Below are positions 1-11,445 of a DNA stretch of 64,000 nt, piece after piece; position 1 is the first letter of the stretch, and every line of letters begins with the position of its first letter. Location: NCBI GenBank assembly GCA_013397845.1, contig VZTG01002329.1:248001-312000 (forward strand), read 5' to 3'. The notes beneath the pieces were generated by a model. That model saw nothing but the letters and a program-made list of their open reading frames with translations. It searched no databases and was not told where the DNA came from. The DNA is from Melanocharis versteri (Eukaryota; Chordata; Aves; Passeriformes; Melanocharitidae). The position numbers and the translations under genes are program-made.

Positions 1-14
1 GGTTTGAAATCTGA

Positions 15-728
15 TGTTACATAAATGTTTACTGTTCATTGTCAGCTTTGCTAAATGTTTTTAATGAAGGAGGGCTGGGAAAAGTGCCCCTGGCAGGTGC
101 TTCTTGGGGCAAGCAAAGGTGTGTGTTGGAAGCAGAAGCATTAGGAATTGAAAAGGCAAATAAAAGCGGATCGTCAAAGAGTTTGACTAAGAGACATCAC
201 AGAGCCCCAAAAATGTCATTAAAATTTAGCTCAAAGTGTCTAAACCATTTTGAAATGTTCCATAGCCACTCAAGACCTAGACTGAGGGATTTTTGTGGTT
301 TTGGAGCGTTGTTACAATCATATCCTGGAAGCAAGCTTAAGTCAACTATCCTAGTAAGCAAGGGCTTAGAAAATCCGCGTGGAGTGAAAGTACTCGCAGA
401 TGATAACACAAATTCACATGAAGGCAAGGAAGTGCTTCAGTGTCGTTGCCACGCAGGTCTGTTCAGCTCCTTAGACAAGCATTGCTGTGTGTATGTTTTC
501 TTCCTCTCCACTGAATGCATCAAAATTGGGTTAAAGCATCATGTTTTGACAAACAAGCTCAGCAGAACAGGAAATTATTGCCCTCTGTACAACATTAAAT
601 TACTGACAGCAGATGCTGTAGCCACAGTAAAGCTACCAACACCAAAGAGTGGGGATGCTCTTAATCCTTACAAAACTAGAGAGAAAGAGCTCTTTAACAG
701 TAAGAGAAATGTGAGAGGTGCATCATAA
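15..728 (+). other. Unassigned 237-codon open frame
   Basis: The frame is open from just after a TGA at 12-14 to the TAA at 726-728. The first ATG is at 213, so an ATG-started product would be 171 residues. I recognise no domain, signal peptide or membrane segment. The translation is rich in Lys, Ser, Leu and Cys and looks like no known family. It is longer than expected by chance in AT-rich DNA, but no splice, promoter or poly(A) context supports a gene. Confidence 0.15.
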
Positions 729-1172
729 GATAGGTATATTTCAAAATTTCAGTAGGCAAAGAATAGAAAATTCATCTCAGATTTTCTATTCTTTGTCCTC
801 TTTTCCCTTTTGTTTTATCACATTTATCTGTGACCTTGGGCAGTAAAGTAAATGAACATTCATTATGCCCGTCAAAATTAAAACACTCTGTAATAAAATG
901 ACCTATAAAACTCTCCTTATCTCTTTATATTGATCACTGTATTTTTTTCTCTCATTGATGGACAACATGTTAATAATCTATTAATTTTCATCATCAAAGT
1001 ATAAGCATATATAATTTGCTTTTTCACATATGTATGTATCCAGGGCTATTTTGAAATGTGCTCTCTGATTAAATATTACCTGGAGTTTAAGATCATATTT
1101 ATCCTGATTTTTTCCTTTGAAAATGCCCTGATCCAATTTGACCAAGGGTTTGCTTGTGTGTGTGTGTCCTCA

Positions 1173-1398
1173 CCCCCAGGCCTCCAAAAAACCCCAAAAC
1201 AACCCAACAACAAAAAAAAACCAACAAAAAACCAACTAACAAAACAACAACAACAACAAAAAACACACAAAAAACTAACCGAACAAAACCTCCGCCCCAA
1301 AAAAATCAAGAAAAGCCCCCCCCCAAGAAAAAACCAAAAACCAAACTAAAACAAAAAGAAAGCAAAAAAAAAACCAAACAAAAAAACCCCAGAAAAAT
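1173..1398 (+). repeat. A/C-only low-complexity tract
   Basis: Beyond a short TG run (1,154-1,167), the plus strand is almost only A and C for about 220 bases, with T and G very rare. Several C-runs occur, the longest being nine C at 1,316-1,324. The minus strand is correspondingly T/G-rich with many G-runs. Translations of this stretch (Lys/Pro/Gln/Thr-rich) are artefacts. Confidence 0.9.
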
Positions 1399-1409
1399 TC
1401 TGGAGAAAA

Positions 1410-4400
1410 ACAACATCTGATATGAAATATTGTAACTTTTCTTGAAATGAACCATTACTTAATAAACTAAATTCTCTGCAGAGTAATGGCAAGTATTAAA
1501 AAATGCATGAATTCTCCATTGCTTGTATTCGATTTTGCTGTGATGTGAAATATGGAATGTGAAATATTCTTCCACTTCCCCCTGCCACTGCCCATTAGGA
1601 AGGATGGTTAAAATGCTGTTGCTGACACTCTCGTATTTGAAATATTCAGACATTTAAGGATGCAGAGAGCTGTTTCCCTGAGCTCTGGAAATGCTTCTCT
1701 GTATCAGATGATATATTGCTAACACTATAGACTGCAAGTTTACTTGTAAATTGTAATTTGATATTTCACTTTAATGGCAAAAAGGAAACCCCAGTCCAGG
1801 ATCAGGCAAACCCCCTAGGGCATATTCAACCAAGAAGGATTTTTCTTAAAATGGAAAAGTCATTTGACTGCAAATTCCCGAAAGACATTAAATTATTCAT
1901 GACCTGTTCTACCACAGTATTTCCCATAGAGAGTCTTTTACACAGGAAGCATATGCATAATGCAAATATATTTTTCCTTATTTCCTGGGCCTTCCCATTT
2001 ACTAAATTTAGAAGATGAAACTTATGCCCTTTTGTGCAACAGAAATAATTACTGCAACTTCTGGTGTGAGTGCTGTGATATTTTCTGACTGTAAACTCTT
2101 CTGAATTCTTTAGTTTTCTCTGCTTGATGCTTAGTTTAATCAAGTTGATCACTTGGATTGTGGAAGAGCAAACAGTAGAGACAGATCCTGGTTGAAAAAT
2201 ATCCATCAGCTGGGTTCAAATGTGAGTGCTAAGGGATGGTTAAACCTTAAAGTTGAAATCAGCCAAATTTTCTAGAAGTATGTTTCTAATGCCATTTCTG
2301 GCTTTTTTTAGTACTATGATATTTCCCTTCCTGAACAGCAACTTTGAGGAGAAAATGCAGAATGACTATTTCACCTTCTAAGGAGCACACACTCAGAATT
2401 GAAAATGGTCATCATCCACCAAGATAAACCAAAGCAAGCTGCCACATTATTTGCAAGATAAGAAGCAAAATATGCAATTTAGGCACTATACAGTTCTATT
2501 AACCTGAGCTCCTGTTTCTTTGTACGTGATGCCACAGGCACTAAGTTTAGCAATGGCATTTCCATGCCTGTATAAAGTAAAAAAGTTTGTGGTTTTTTTT
2601 TCAAGCCTTGAAGCTTATAGTTGGAAAAAAGGACAGGGATTTAACGACAGACTAAATTCTGCTCTGAGGTTATGAAGCTCTGTACAAGTCCCTTTACTTT
2701 TAAATAAGCTTCTTGGCCTGCCCTTGGAAGACCTGAGGATCACTGCATATACACAGGTTCCAGCAGCTGTTGGGTGGCAGGTGAGACATGCAGCATGATA
2801 TCAGTATGTTTTCTAGTAGGTCAGAGCTCTGTGCTTTTAAGCACAGGATGTGCTTTTCTTAAAACCATCAGATCAAACCATGTCCTTCCCTCCTGCCAGT
2901 CCCAGTGCCTGGGCAGCCTCAGGACCACGTAGCACAAGTGTGGGTGGGTTGCCTAAATGCAGCTTGCGAGATTCATTCTTCCACAGCTTTCAGAGAGGGT
3001 CTGATCTCTGTGGTGATGAAATGCAGTGCACAAGACACGTTTTGTCGAATTCATGACAAGTGATAAAAAACCCTTGCACTACGCATCCTCTCCTTTTGTC
3101 AATGATTTTTCAGAGTCAAGATATACAGTAATGGGGAAAAAATAGCTTTTTGCATACATCATCATACCAAATGCTTAGATTCTGAAATTCATCCTGGTTA
3201 CCACATGGATGCTTCTGCTGAAGCTCAGCTAAGGAGGCAATAATCACTAAAGGCTCTGTCACTGCTGCATGAACACCAAGTTTGTGCTTCCCCAGCAATT
3301 TCAAGATGCTTTAACTGAGAGTATCCCAGTACTCAGTTCCATCCTTGTCTGAGCTGATGCTGAAGTTCACGTGGTGGAGTGGTGAGATGCTCAGGGATCT
3401 CTTCTGGCTTCAGACTGAGCCCTGCTCCATTTTGCTGGGTTAGGTCTCAGCTGGATGTTCTCCTGGTCCCAGGCTGTGCAGGGCAAGAGAAAAGGAAGGC
3501 AGCTCCAGGTGGCAATTGGTCTGATTTACGCTGCTGTGGCCACCACTCATAGAAAGGAGGAGACCTTTTCCCAGCTCAAGGGAGCTTACACTAAACAACA
3601 GCAACCGAAAGAGAAATGCTGAAAACAGAAACTGAAGCACAGTGCTCCACACCATATCCTTAGTCCTTCTTGTCTCAAAAAAATGCTATAATTTTTCACC
3701 AGCAGCTTAGACAAGATAAAAGAAGACAATCCAAATTAATATGCATGGCTTCTCAGGACTTTAAATTACAAACTTTGGTGTTGCAATAAAGCAGGTTTTT
3801 CTTATTGCTGGGCAGAAGTCACCATGTTTTCATCCGATTTTGGGAATAAGTAAAGAGAAATCACAGCCCTACTGTAGTCTTTGGGTTTATAGTTGATGAA
3901 GTTGGGACTGCAACAGGAAACTTTGCTCCATCAGGCGGCTGAAGGAAATGGTGTAACGGGCCCAGATCCTAAGTGCTCCCAGGGTTCCTTTTTCATGCTC
4001 TAGGCAAGACTTCAGGATTTCTTCCAGCATAAAAGCAAATGAGATTAAGCACCATTATCTGTGTTTAAGGGCTGCTCTGTTTGTTCCTCATCTTCTCACA
4101 CCAAAAATAATAAACATCAAAGTGGTAGTTTTTCAAAGAATTAAATTAATGAAAAGAAAATAAGTGTATGATCTCTTGAAGGACCATAAATATCATTGGC
4201 TTCCAAAGCATTTTAAAGAAATATGTGTAGTTACTGTTTTTAAATCAACATAAATAAATCAGCAATCCAGAAAAATGGATTACTTATGACATTAATTTTC
4301 CATTGTGTATTTAAGCCCTTAGGAACATCCATTTTTCGTGTTCAGACCTTGTTGGTTCTTTGCAACTCTTTTCTAATTTCTTTAAGGCCATGTTTCCACA

Positions 4401-4807
4401 GACATGGAACTATTCTGCAAAAATGATAAATTGTCCTGTTAGAGATATTCCAAAACTCTATTCTTCATGTCTATCTATAGCACTGCAATGCATGCTTCTT
4501 GGAAGCATTAATAGCTGCATTTCATTTTACTATATAAATATTTAAAGTTTGTAATTTCTCTGTTGCTGACACAGCCAGTGCCAATGCAATGCCATGTTTC
4601 ATTATCAGCTCCTAGTATACACATGATCTTGTGAGACTCTGCTTCCAATAAATATAGCATGATATATTTTGAATATTTGAATAGCTGAGTGCATTCATAT
4701 TGCTTTCAGCCATGACCTGCTTGCAAATTCCCAGCTAAGAAGTACAGCCACAATAACCTGCGAGGATTGTGTTGATATATTTTCATTAGTCAGTGACACT
4801 TAGCTGC
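1410..4807. other. Intergenic region
   Basis: AT-rich sequence without a recognisable gene or repeat. Open frames here are short and unassigned. Confidence 0.6.
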
Positions 4808-4832
4808 AAAAAAAAAAAAAAAAAAAAAAAAA
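4808..4832 (+). repeat. Poly(A) run, 25 A
   Basis: An uninterrupted run of 25 A. No retrogene or LINE body was recognised upstream and no target-site duplication is evident, so it is called a mononucleotide repeat only. Confidence 0.9.
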
Positions 4833-5386
4833 TTTAAACTGCATCCTTGAGAAATAAGTCAACTTGCCTTCTGGATCCTCACATTGGGACGAGCCACATT
4901 CAGGACCCATATGGGTATTGTTTCAAAGTTGCAGGTGCACAGTTCAAATTTAATCTGCCCATATCCAGTCCTTCTTCAGTGATTTGACAATCTCTTTCTC
5001 CACAAAAGTTTCCTTGTGCGTGAATTTCCAGGAGGAGTGATCGCTCTCTCAGCTATTCTGGGAAATCAGTCTCGGTTAATGGTCTCAGATTTTGAACAGG
5101 CTGTGAATTTTCTTTTATTCTGCACCTTTCTGAAAGCTGCAAGGTGTTTTATCAAAAGTGAAGATAATTTGGAGGAAGTCTCTCCTTTCATGTCAGATAA
5201 TAGAAAATGTAATTTTAGTTAATAGGAGCACTTTGTGAGACTTCTGCTGCTGCATGAGTACATTCAGAACTCCTGAACTCCTGTGGAGTAACACAATATT
5301 ATGTGGGATGTACCCAGGCTCTAACACAGATTTTGTCCACATGCAAAATTTTTTATATTTTTTTCTGAAATTTGTGGACATATAAG

Positions 5387-5410
5387 CAGAGTTACTCTAT
5401 AATAACTCTG
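5387..5410 (+). repeat. 8-bp inverted repeat
   Basis: Perfect arms cagagtta and taactctg separated by eight bases. It could form a small hairpin. No function is implied. Confidence 0.7.
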
Positions 5411-5547
5411 ACTGCACGTCATGGGTTCCTTCATGCACATCTGCAGTTCAGTCTGACAGCTTCAGAAGACTGGATTTACTGCTTGGGCAGGATCCAGTGG
5501 TGACTGCCTATTGCCCTGTAGCAGATCTGGTGAGCACACACAATTTA

Positions 5548-5720
5548 TGGAATCATAGAACAGTTTGGGTTGGATGACATCTTAAGAATATCTTCTCCCA
5601 AACCTCCAGCCATGGGCAGGGAACCTTTCACTCAACCAGGTCACTCAGAGCCCCATCCAGCCTGGTGTTGATCACTGCCAGGGGTGGGGATCCCACAAGC
5701 TTTCTGGGACTCCCCCTTTC
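5548..5720 (-). mobile_element. CR1 LINE 3' fragment
   Basis: Read on plus it begins 'gaatcatagaacagtttggg', which is the reverse of the CR1 3' terminus. It passes 'ccatgggcagggaacctttc' and 'ccccatccagcctggtgttg' and fades near 5,720. The element lies on the minus strand and is a 5'-truncated copy. Confidence 0.9.
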
Positions 5721-8198
5721 ACTGACATAAATCATTCACGGGGGTTCCAGCAATTCAAGATGTCCATCCCCTTCTGTGTCTGAGCTACACTGTCCAGTCA
5801 TGCAAGCACAGAAAATATGATTCACTGGAAATATTCGAGGCCTGTAAAAATGGATATTTGTAGATCTGGTCCTTAGACACTGGGTAAAACATCTCGGTAC
5901 CTGAACGGTCCCTCCAGTGTGGTTCTCCCAAATTTCTGTTTACGTGCTGTGTGTTTTGGTCTCCAACATTACCTGGGATGTGGGATACCCAGGCCCATAT
6001 TCCACTAACTTGACTGGAGTTAAGACTGAATTCTGTATATTACACAGGGAAGACAAGAAGTCCATTCTCTTGGGTGAAATCTCTAGCTACCAGTATTCTC
6101 TCTGCTGCTGGGAGAGCTGGCACCAGGTCTTCAGGGAGAATCCATGGCTTTATATTCACAGAAGGAAATAAACAGCCTCTCCCAGCACTGAAGAAGTCCT
6201 TCTAAGGGCAGAGATTTCTAAGCCTAATATTTATATATAAAATTCTTAAGTACTTCAATCTCCTTTAGCACTGAAGAAGGAACAGGTCCAAAATGTAAGG
6301 TCTGCAGTCAAATTTTCAGTGCTGAGCAATATTATATAAAACTACCCCTGCAGTTCTATAATACAAACAATTTTTTTAACTTCATGTTGCAAAAACACAT
6401 GAAGACCTGCAAAACAACAGACTATCCTATGAAAAACGAACTAAAAAGGGGAAGACATCTTTTCTACCACAGAACTCATCAGTTAGCATGCACAGATGCA
6501 TAAGAAACAGCATTTGCCCCACAGAGCTCTCTTCCACTGCTTGACCATAATTTGGTCCTTGCAGCTTACTATTCAGCTCAGTTCCTTTCTCCTCTGAAAG
6601 CAACTTGTCTCTTAGAATGATATTTAAATGGTTTTTCTGGTCTTTACCGGGCAGGCTGGTGAATGACCACATAGTGGGTGACAATCTCTTCTGTCAAGGA
6701 TCATTGTGAATTCTGTTTAGACACACAAAAATTAAAGAAGAAATCCCTCAAAATGATATTAACCACCACCTCAGCCTTTAAAAAGGAAAACTCGGAGAAA
6801 GAAGATACAAATACCCATCCTCCCAGAGGGTAACAAGTACTTTCTGGTTGACCTGAGGTGAGTCTAAACCTAGGCCAGAGGGAAAAAACATAGGAAACTC
6901 GGTTCTTCGGTCTTTTCTGCTAAGCAGGAAAGGCAGATTTCCCCCCAGCCTGGCAGCTGCTGTGAACATGCAGTGTCACCCAGCCCTCCTGCCTGGTGTG
7001 TGTAAGAGCAGATACCGAGTGTGGCAGCTGTGAATTCAACGAGGCTGAAATGTTAAATGTTGCTGCTCTGAACATCACATTACTTCATTTCTCCTTTGGG
7101 AATGCATATCTAAAAGTGAGGAAATTTCACTTCCCATGTAGAAGGCAAGAGGTCATTTTCACCTCCCCTTCACAGTGACTGAATAGGTGGAGAAAGCTCA
7201 AGTAATGGATGCTTACAGTGACCCTTTTAGCTCATGAGAGCATTTTGCAGTGAGGTGTATGCAGATTTTTTGCTTAAATTCAGATAGTGCCTAAGATTAA
7301 GCTTTAAAATGGCCTTCTTTCTTTATAAGTATTCTGCATTAGTTGAGTCAAATTGCAAATGGAAGTATCTTGGTTTGTCCCCACTGCCACTCCCCACTTT
7401 AGCCGTGGATCTGAATACCAAGCAGAGTTATTTTGTTCCTTGTGGACCATCAGCAGTACTACTCATCCTCCATTTACAAGTTTGTTAAGAGAACTATTGA
7501 TGAGTATGAGTCAGCACAGTAGTCAGTTCTTTCCCAATTATCTGATTTGTTCCATAGGTTTTATAGAAAAAGGGGAGGGGAGGAAGCAAAAGGTTAGTGG
7601 CAAACTGAAATAATAGGACACAGGCACTAAGAAGCAGGTGCACCAAGGGAGAAGGAGTATTACTACCCTGAATACCAAAAAAAAAATCGAAAAAGCACCA
7701 AGAAAGGTGATATCGAAGGTTACAAAGCTGGCATGCACTCCACTGTCCCCAAGGTTGGGCTGCCTCTGTCTGGCAGCGATGGGTTTATCATCCAGTGTTA
7801 AAACCTTTGGCAGGGAACAGATGAAGCCCTAACTCTCAGTAGGAAGAAAATGGTGTGTGGAGGTATTGATCCTACCTGAAGAGATGGTCTGTTGTCTACC
7901 CTGCTTGCCGAGAAAACAGTTTCCTGTGTGCATCTAAGGATATTAAATATCTATTTACTCAATTCTAATAAATTTCAGAGTTGGGACAGTATCCCAATTT
8001 CACATGAGGACAACCATCTAAAAAACTATGTGTTTTTACCAATTTACTGAAAATCAGTGGCTGTCTTAGAGAGAGGAGCCCTAAATAACTCTGTGGATGA
8101 AAAGACTTCAGTATGCACTGCCCACTGCCCAGGTAGCAGAGGAGCCAAGCTAGACAGGTGTGCTCGGAGGGCTCCAGTGCCCCCAAACATGCAAAGAC

Positions 8199-8240
8199 CC
8201 TCAAATTGCCTAAATGCCTAAATCCCTCAAATTGCCTAAA
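8199..8240 (+). repeat. 26-bp-period direct repeat
   Basis: The 16-mer cctcaaattgcctaaa occurs at 8,199 and again at 8,225, with an extra cctaaa between. A local tandem duplication. Confidence 0.8.
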
Positions 8241-11200
8241 AAATGCCCCCTATTCAATATTGGAGCATTTGACTTCAAATTCAAAGCTAAGGAACCCAGA
8301 CCATATTACGGCTGCTGCTTGTGAAAGTAGCTACTAACTTCTGTGGTTATGAAGGAAATCTTGAAAAGCCTGGAGCAAAAAGACTGGAGAGGTGTGACTT
8401 TTCCCATTCATCTCCATCAACTATTAATCATGAAATCTAAAAGTGACAATTTAATTAGCAATGTTAATGACTTCACTGAGAACAGTTTTAATCAAAACAC
8501 ACAGTGCTTTGCTTGCCTGAAAATCTTCAGCTGCTTTATCCTTCTGCAAATCTTATTTTTGCCAAAACCTCTTTAACTTCTCAAAAATTCTAGTACCTTC
8601 ACCTTCCATAACCCATACCCTACTTAAATCTGAAGGGAAAGAATAAAATTCAATATCAAATTTTAAATCAATCAGAAGAGCCTAGAGTGACTGGTGGTTG
8701 CTGAATTCAATTGCTTTTTGTTCTGCCACACCAGAGCACAGTAAAACATGGTCCCCTCCATGGGACACAGACAACTTTGGCTTCAAGGTTCTTCTCAGGG
8801 CTGCCTGTTGAGTTATTTTTAGCCATCTTGCAGGCAAAGGCCCTAAAATTTCATTTTAATGGATTTATAGTCTGCCAGTAATTTGCCCTTTTTTAAAATC
8901 CAAAATTGCTCTTTCATACACACATATAAACACACATGTTCTCCCACACATGCCTGACTAATTTTGATATATCATTCTCACAATGAAGAATTGTTTACTG
9001 GGAAAGGACTTTTTGGAAAATAAAAATTGCAATAGTATCCCCAGGATTCTGTATTGCCAGCTTTGGCTAAAACAGGAATCCATCAAAGAGGCAGATATAC
9101 CATTATTTTCCCTAAAAACTATCAAGTGTGGTAATCACATCAGTCTTTCCTTTATCGTCACTCAGAAACAGAGATTTACTCTAAATCCAACCTTTTCTCA
9201 TAAAAATTCAGTTATTTTTCACCTGTCAAATTGAGTATGGGAACATTAAAACTGTTAGCATTTTCCTCCCTAAAACTCAATGCATGTGACTTTACTCGAG
9301 ATAGGACCCAGTATGGGAGACAGAAATATATTTCATTTCATTGAAAAGAAACTAGTGAAGTTCAAATGTAAAACAGCGGTTTCTTCAGCATAATTGTGCA
9401 ATGCTGTTAATCTTGGCCTGAATTAAATGTCATTTGTCATCATTAAGCAGAAAATTGAAAATACAGAAGCTAATTAGAGAGTTCTCTATAAAAATATTGC
9501 TATTGAACAAGTAAAGTTAAAATGTTTTATTGTCATAGTGTGTCTGTTTAAAATTAAGGAAAAATCAATGCTTATGATAACTTGAAGAACATTATGATTT
9601 TATTTGGAGTTTTTGGGAAATCATCCAAAAATCTTGTTTTGGAATATTTCTTAAAAATGTTAATGCAGAAACAGTTGAGTGTCCTGGAGTTATGGGATGT
9701 CAAGGAGTAATAGGGTGATATGTTCCCTTCTAATCAATAAATGGCAGCATTGTCTATTAAAAACAGTATTTTAAAAAGGTGACTTCAACACACATTCCTG
9801 TGAATGAATGATTTTCACTCTGGTTTGAGACTTTCCCTCACATTCAGGCAAATTCAGATGATAAACTGCCCCATCACTTTCAGTTTTTATGTCTCGACAT
9901 CCTCAGGTTACAAAATACTGGGAATTTCAGAAGCAAGCCAGTCGGGATTTCTACTGCAGAAAAGCAGCTTGGATCACTGAGTCTATTCTGAACAAAATCT
10001 CCAGCCTCAATTTAAAAGTGCTTCTTTTTGTTTGCCATTTCATACTCTTGGCAGAGCTCCACTGAAGCCAATATCCTCCACATCCTAAAGTCAGACCCCA
10101 TATATAGTCGATGGCAACACCTCCGAACAAACTGACAGATGCATGGATCTCCTTCCTTGTCAGAAAATAAGTTATAATTATCAGTCTGTATAATTATCAG
10201 TATAAAGTTATTTTATCTCTTTAAACAACCTCAGTCACTGCTTCTTACATACATGGATGACTCAGGAGAGCTCCACCAGAGCATTGTTGGAGCCAGTAGA
10301 GTCATGCTGATTCATGCCAATTGCTAACCCCACTTTTCTCCTTCCTCTTTCTCCCCCCGTTCTTCACAGGATAACAACAAATCTACTCATTACATCTGTT
10401 TTTGCACTAAATCCAACAAAACTCAGCCCCTCTTGAAGAATTTTTTCTACCTGTAATCCACAGTTCCTGCCCCTTGTCAGGTATGTAGTAGCCAGCCAGA
10501 GGAGACAGTAATTGTAAAAGAGATTTGCCCTTCAGCTGCTAACATATCCCATGTTTTATTCAGGTTTATTATTTTATGTCTATTGCAAATGTGAAAACCC
10601 ATCTTCCCAAAGGCTGGATGCAGCCTTTGTCTTCACTACAGATGACCTGCACCGTGTTCCTTTTGGTTTGTGTGCCCTCCTCCAGTCCACCCCTCCTTAT
10701 TACAGTCTTCTGAACATTTGCAGTTTCTTACTATTTTTCCTAAACCAGGTGTTGATGAGAGCTGAGAAAATACATCATGTAAAATCCTCACAGTGTATTT
10801 CTCACGTCATATAATCTTGGATGCATTCAAAAAGAACTGAATGGCCTTTTGTTCTTACCCAGCATGTCCATTCTCACTTCACTGAAGTATGTGTTAGTCT
10901 GTAGCCCACACGAGGTCTTTTTAGTCTGTAACAAGGGAAAAATTCCTTATTCCCTGTTCCAGAGGTGTTACTAGACATGTGTCTATGTGTCATGTAATAA
11001 CTCTCTTTTGGGAAAAAAAATAACAAGCTGGTGTCGGGAGCCCATTTTTCAGCTGATCTGCATACCCTGCATATGTTGGGGAAGTGAATACATGAATGAT
11101 ATTTTGAATTATCAATTTTTTTACACAGAAAGTGAACAAATGGGGTACCTATGAAGCACCTCTAAGGTGGCAGCAATGACAGGCTAAACTGGGTGTGCCA

Positions 11201-11419
11201 ATTTGTGTGACTAGAAACATCACTAGGTGTCAGGCAGTACTGGGAGTAACAGGAGAAACTTTTGCTGTCGGAAGAGCCAGGTGACAAACACCCTTCCAAA
11301 AGGAGCTGGGCAAAACGCTGCAGACAGGCTCAGCCTGTCAGAGATATTATAGGAAAGGAGACGTGGCCTGATAAAAGCTTGTACTTCTATCAGGCGTTGT
11401 GACACCTTGTGTAAAGCTA

Positions 11420-11445
11420 GAGAACAGAACGGAACAGAACAGAAA
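11420..11445 (+). repeat. (GAACA)n short tandem repeat
   Basis: Five degenerate copies of the pentamer gaaca/gaacg in 26 bases. Confidence 0.75.

Noticed and set aside
1056..1420. Lys/Pro/Gln-rich and Cys/Phe-rich frames
   Set aside because: Translations of the A/C-only low-complexity tract on its two strands.
4808..4832. Poly(A) tail of a processed retrogene
   Set aside because: No recognisable coding remnant upstream and no flanking duplication.
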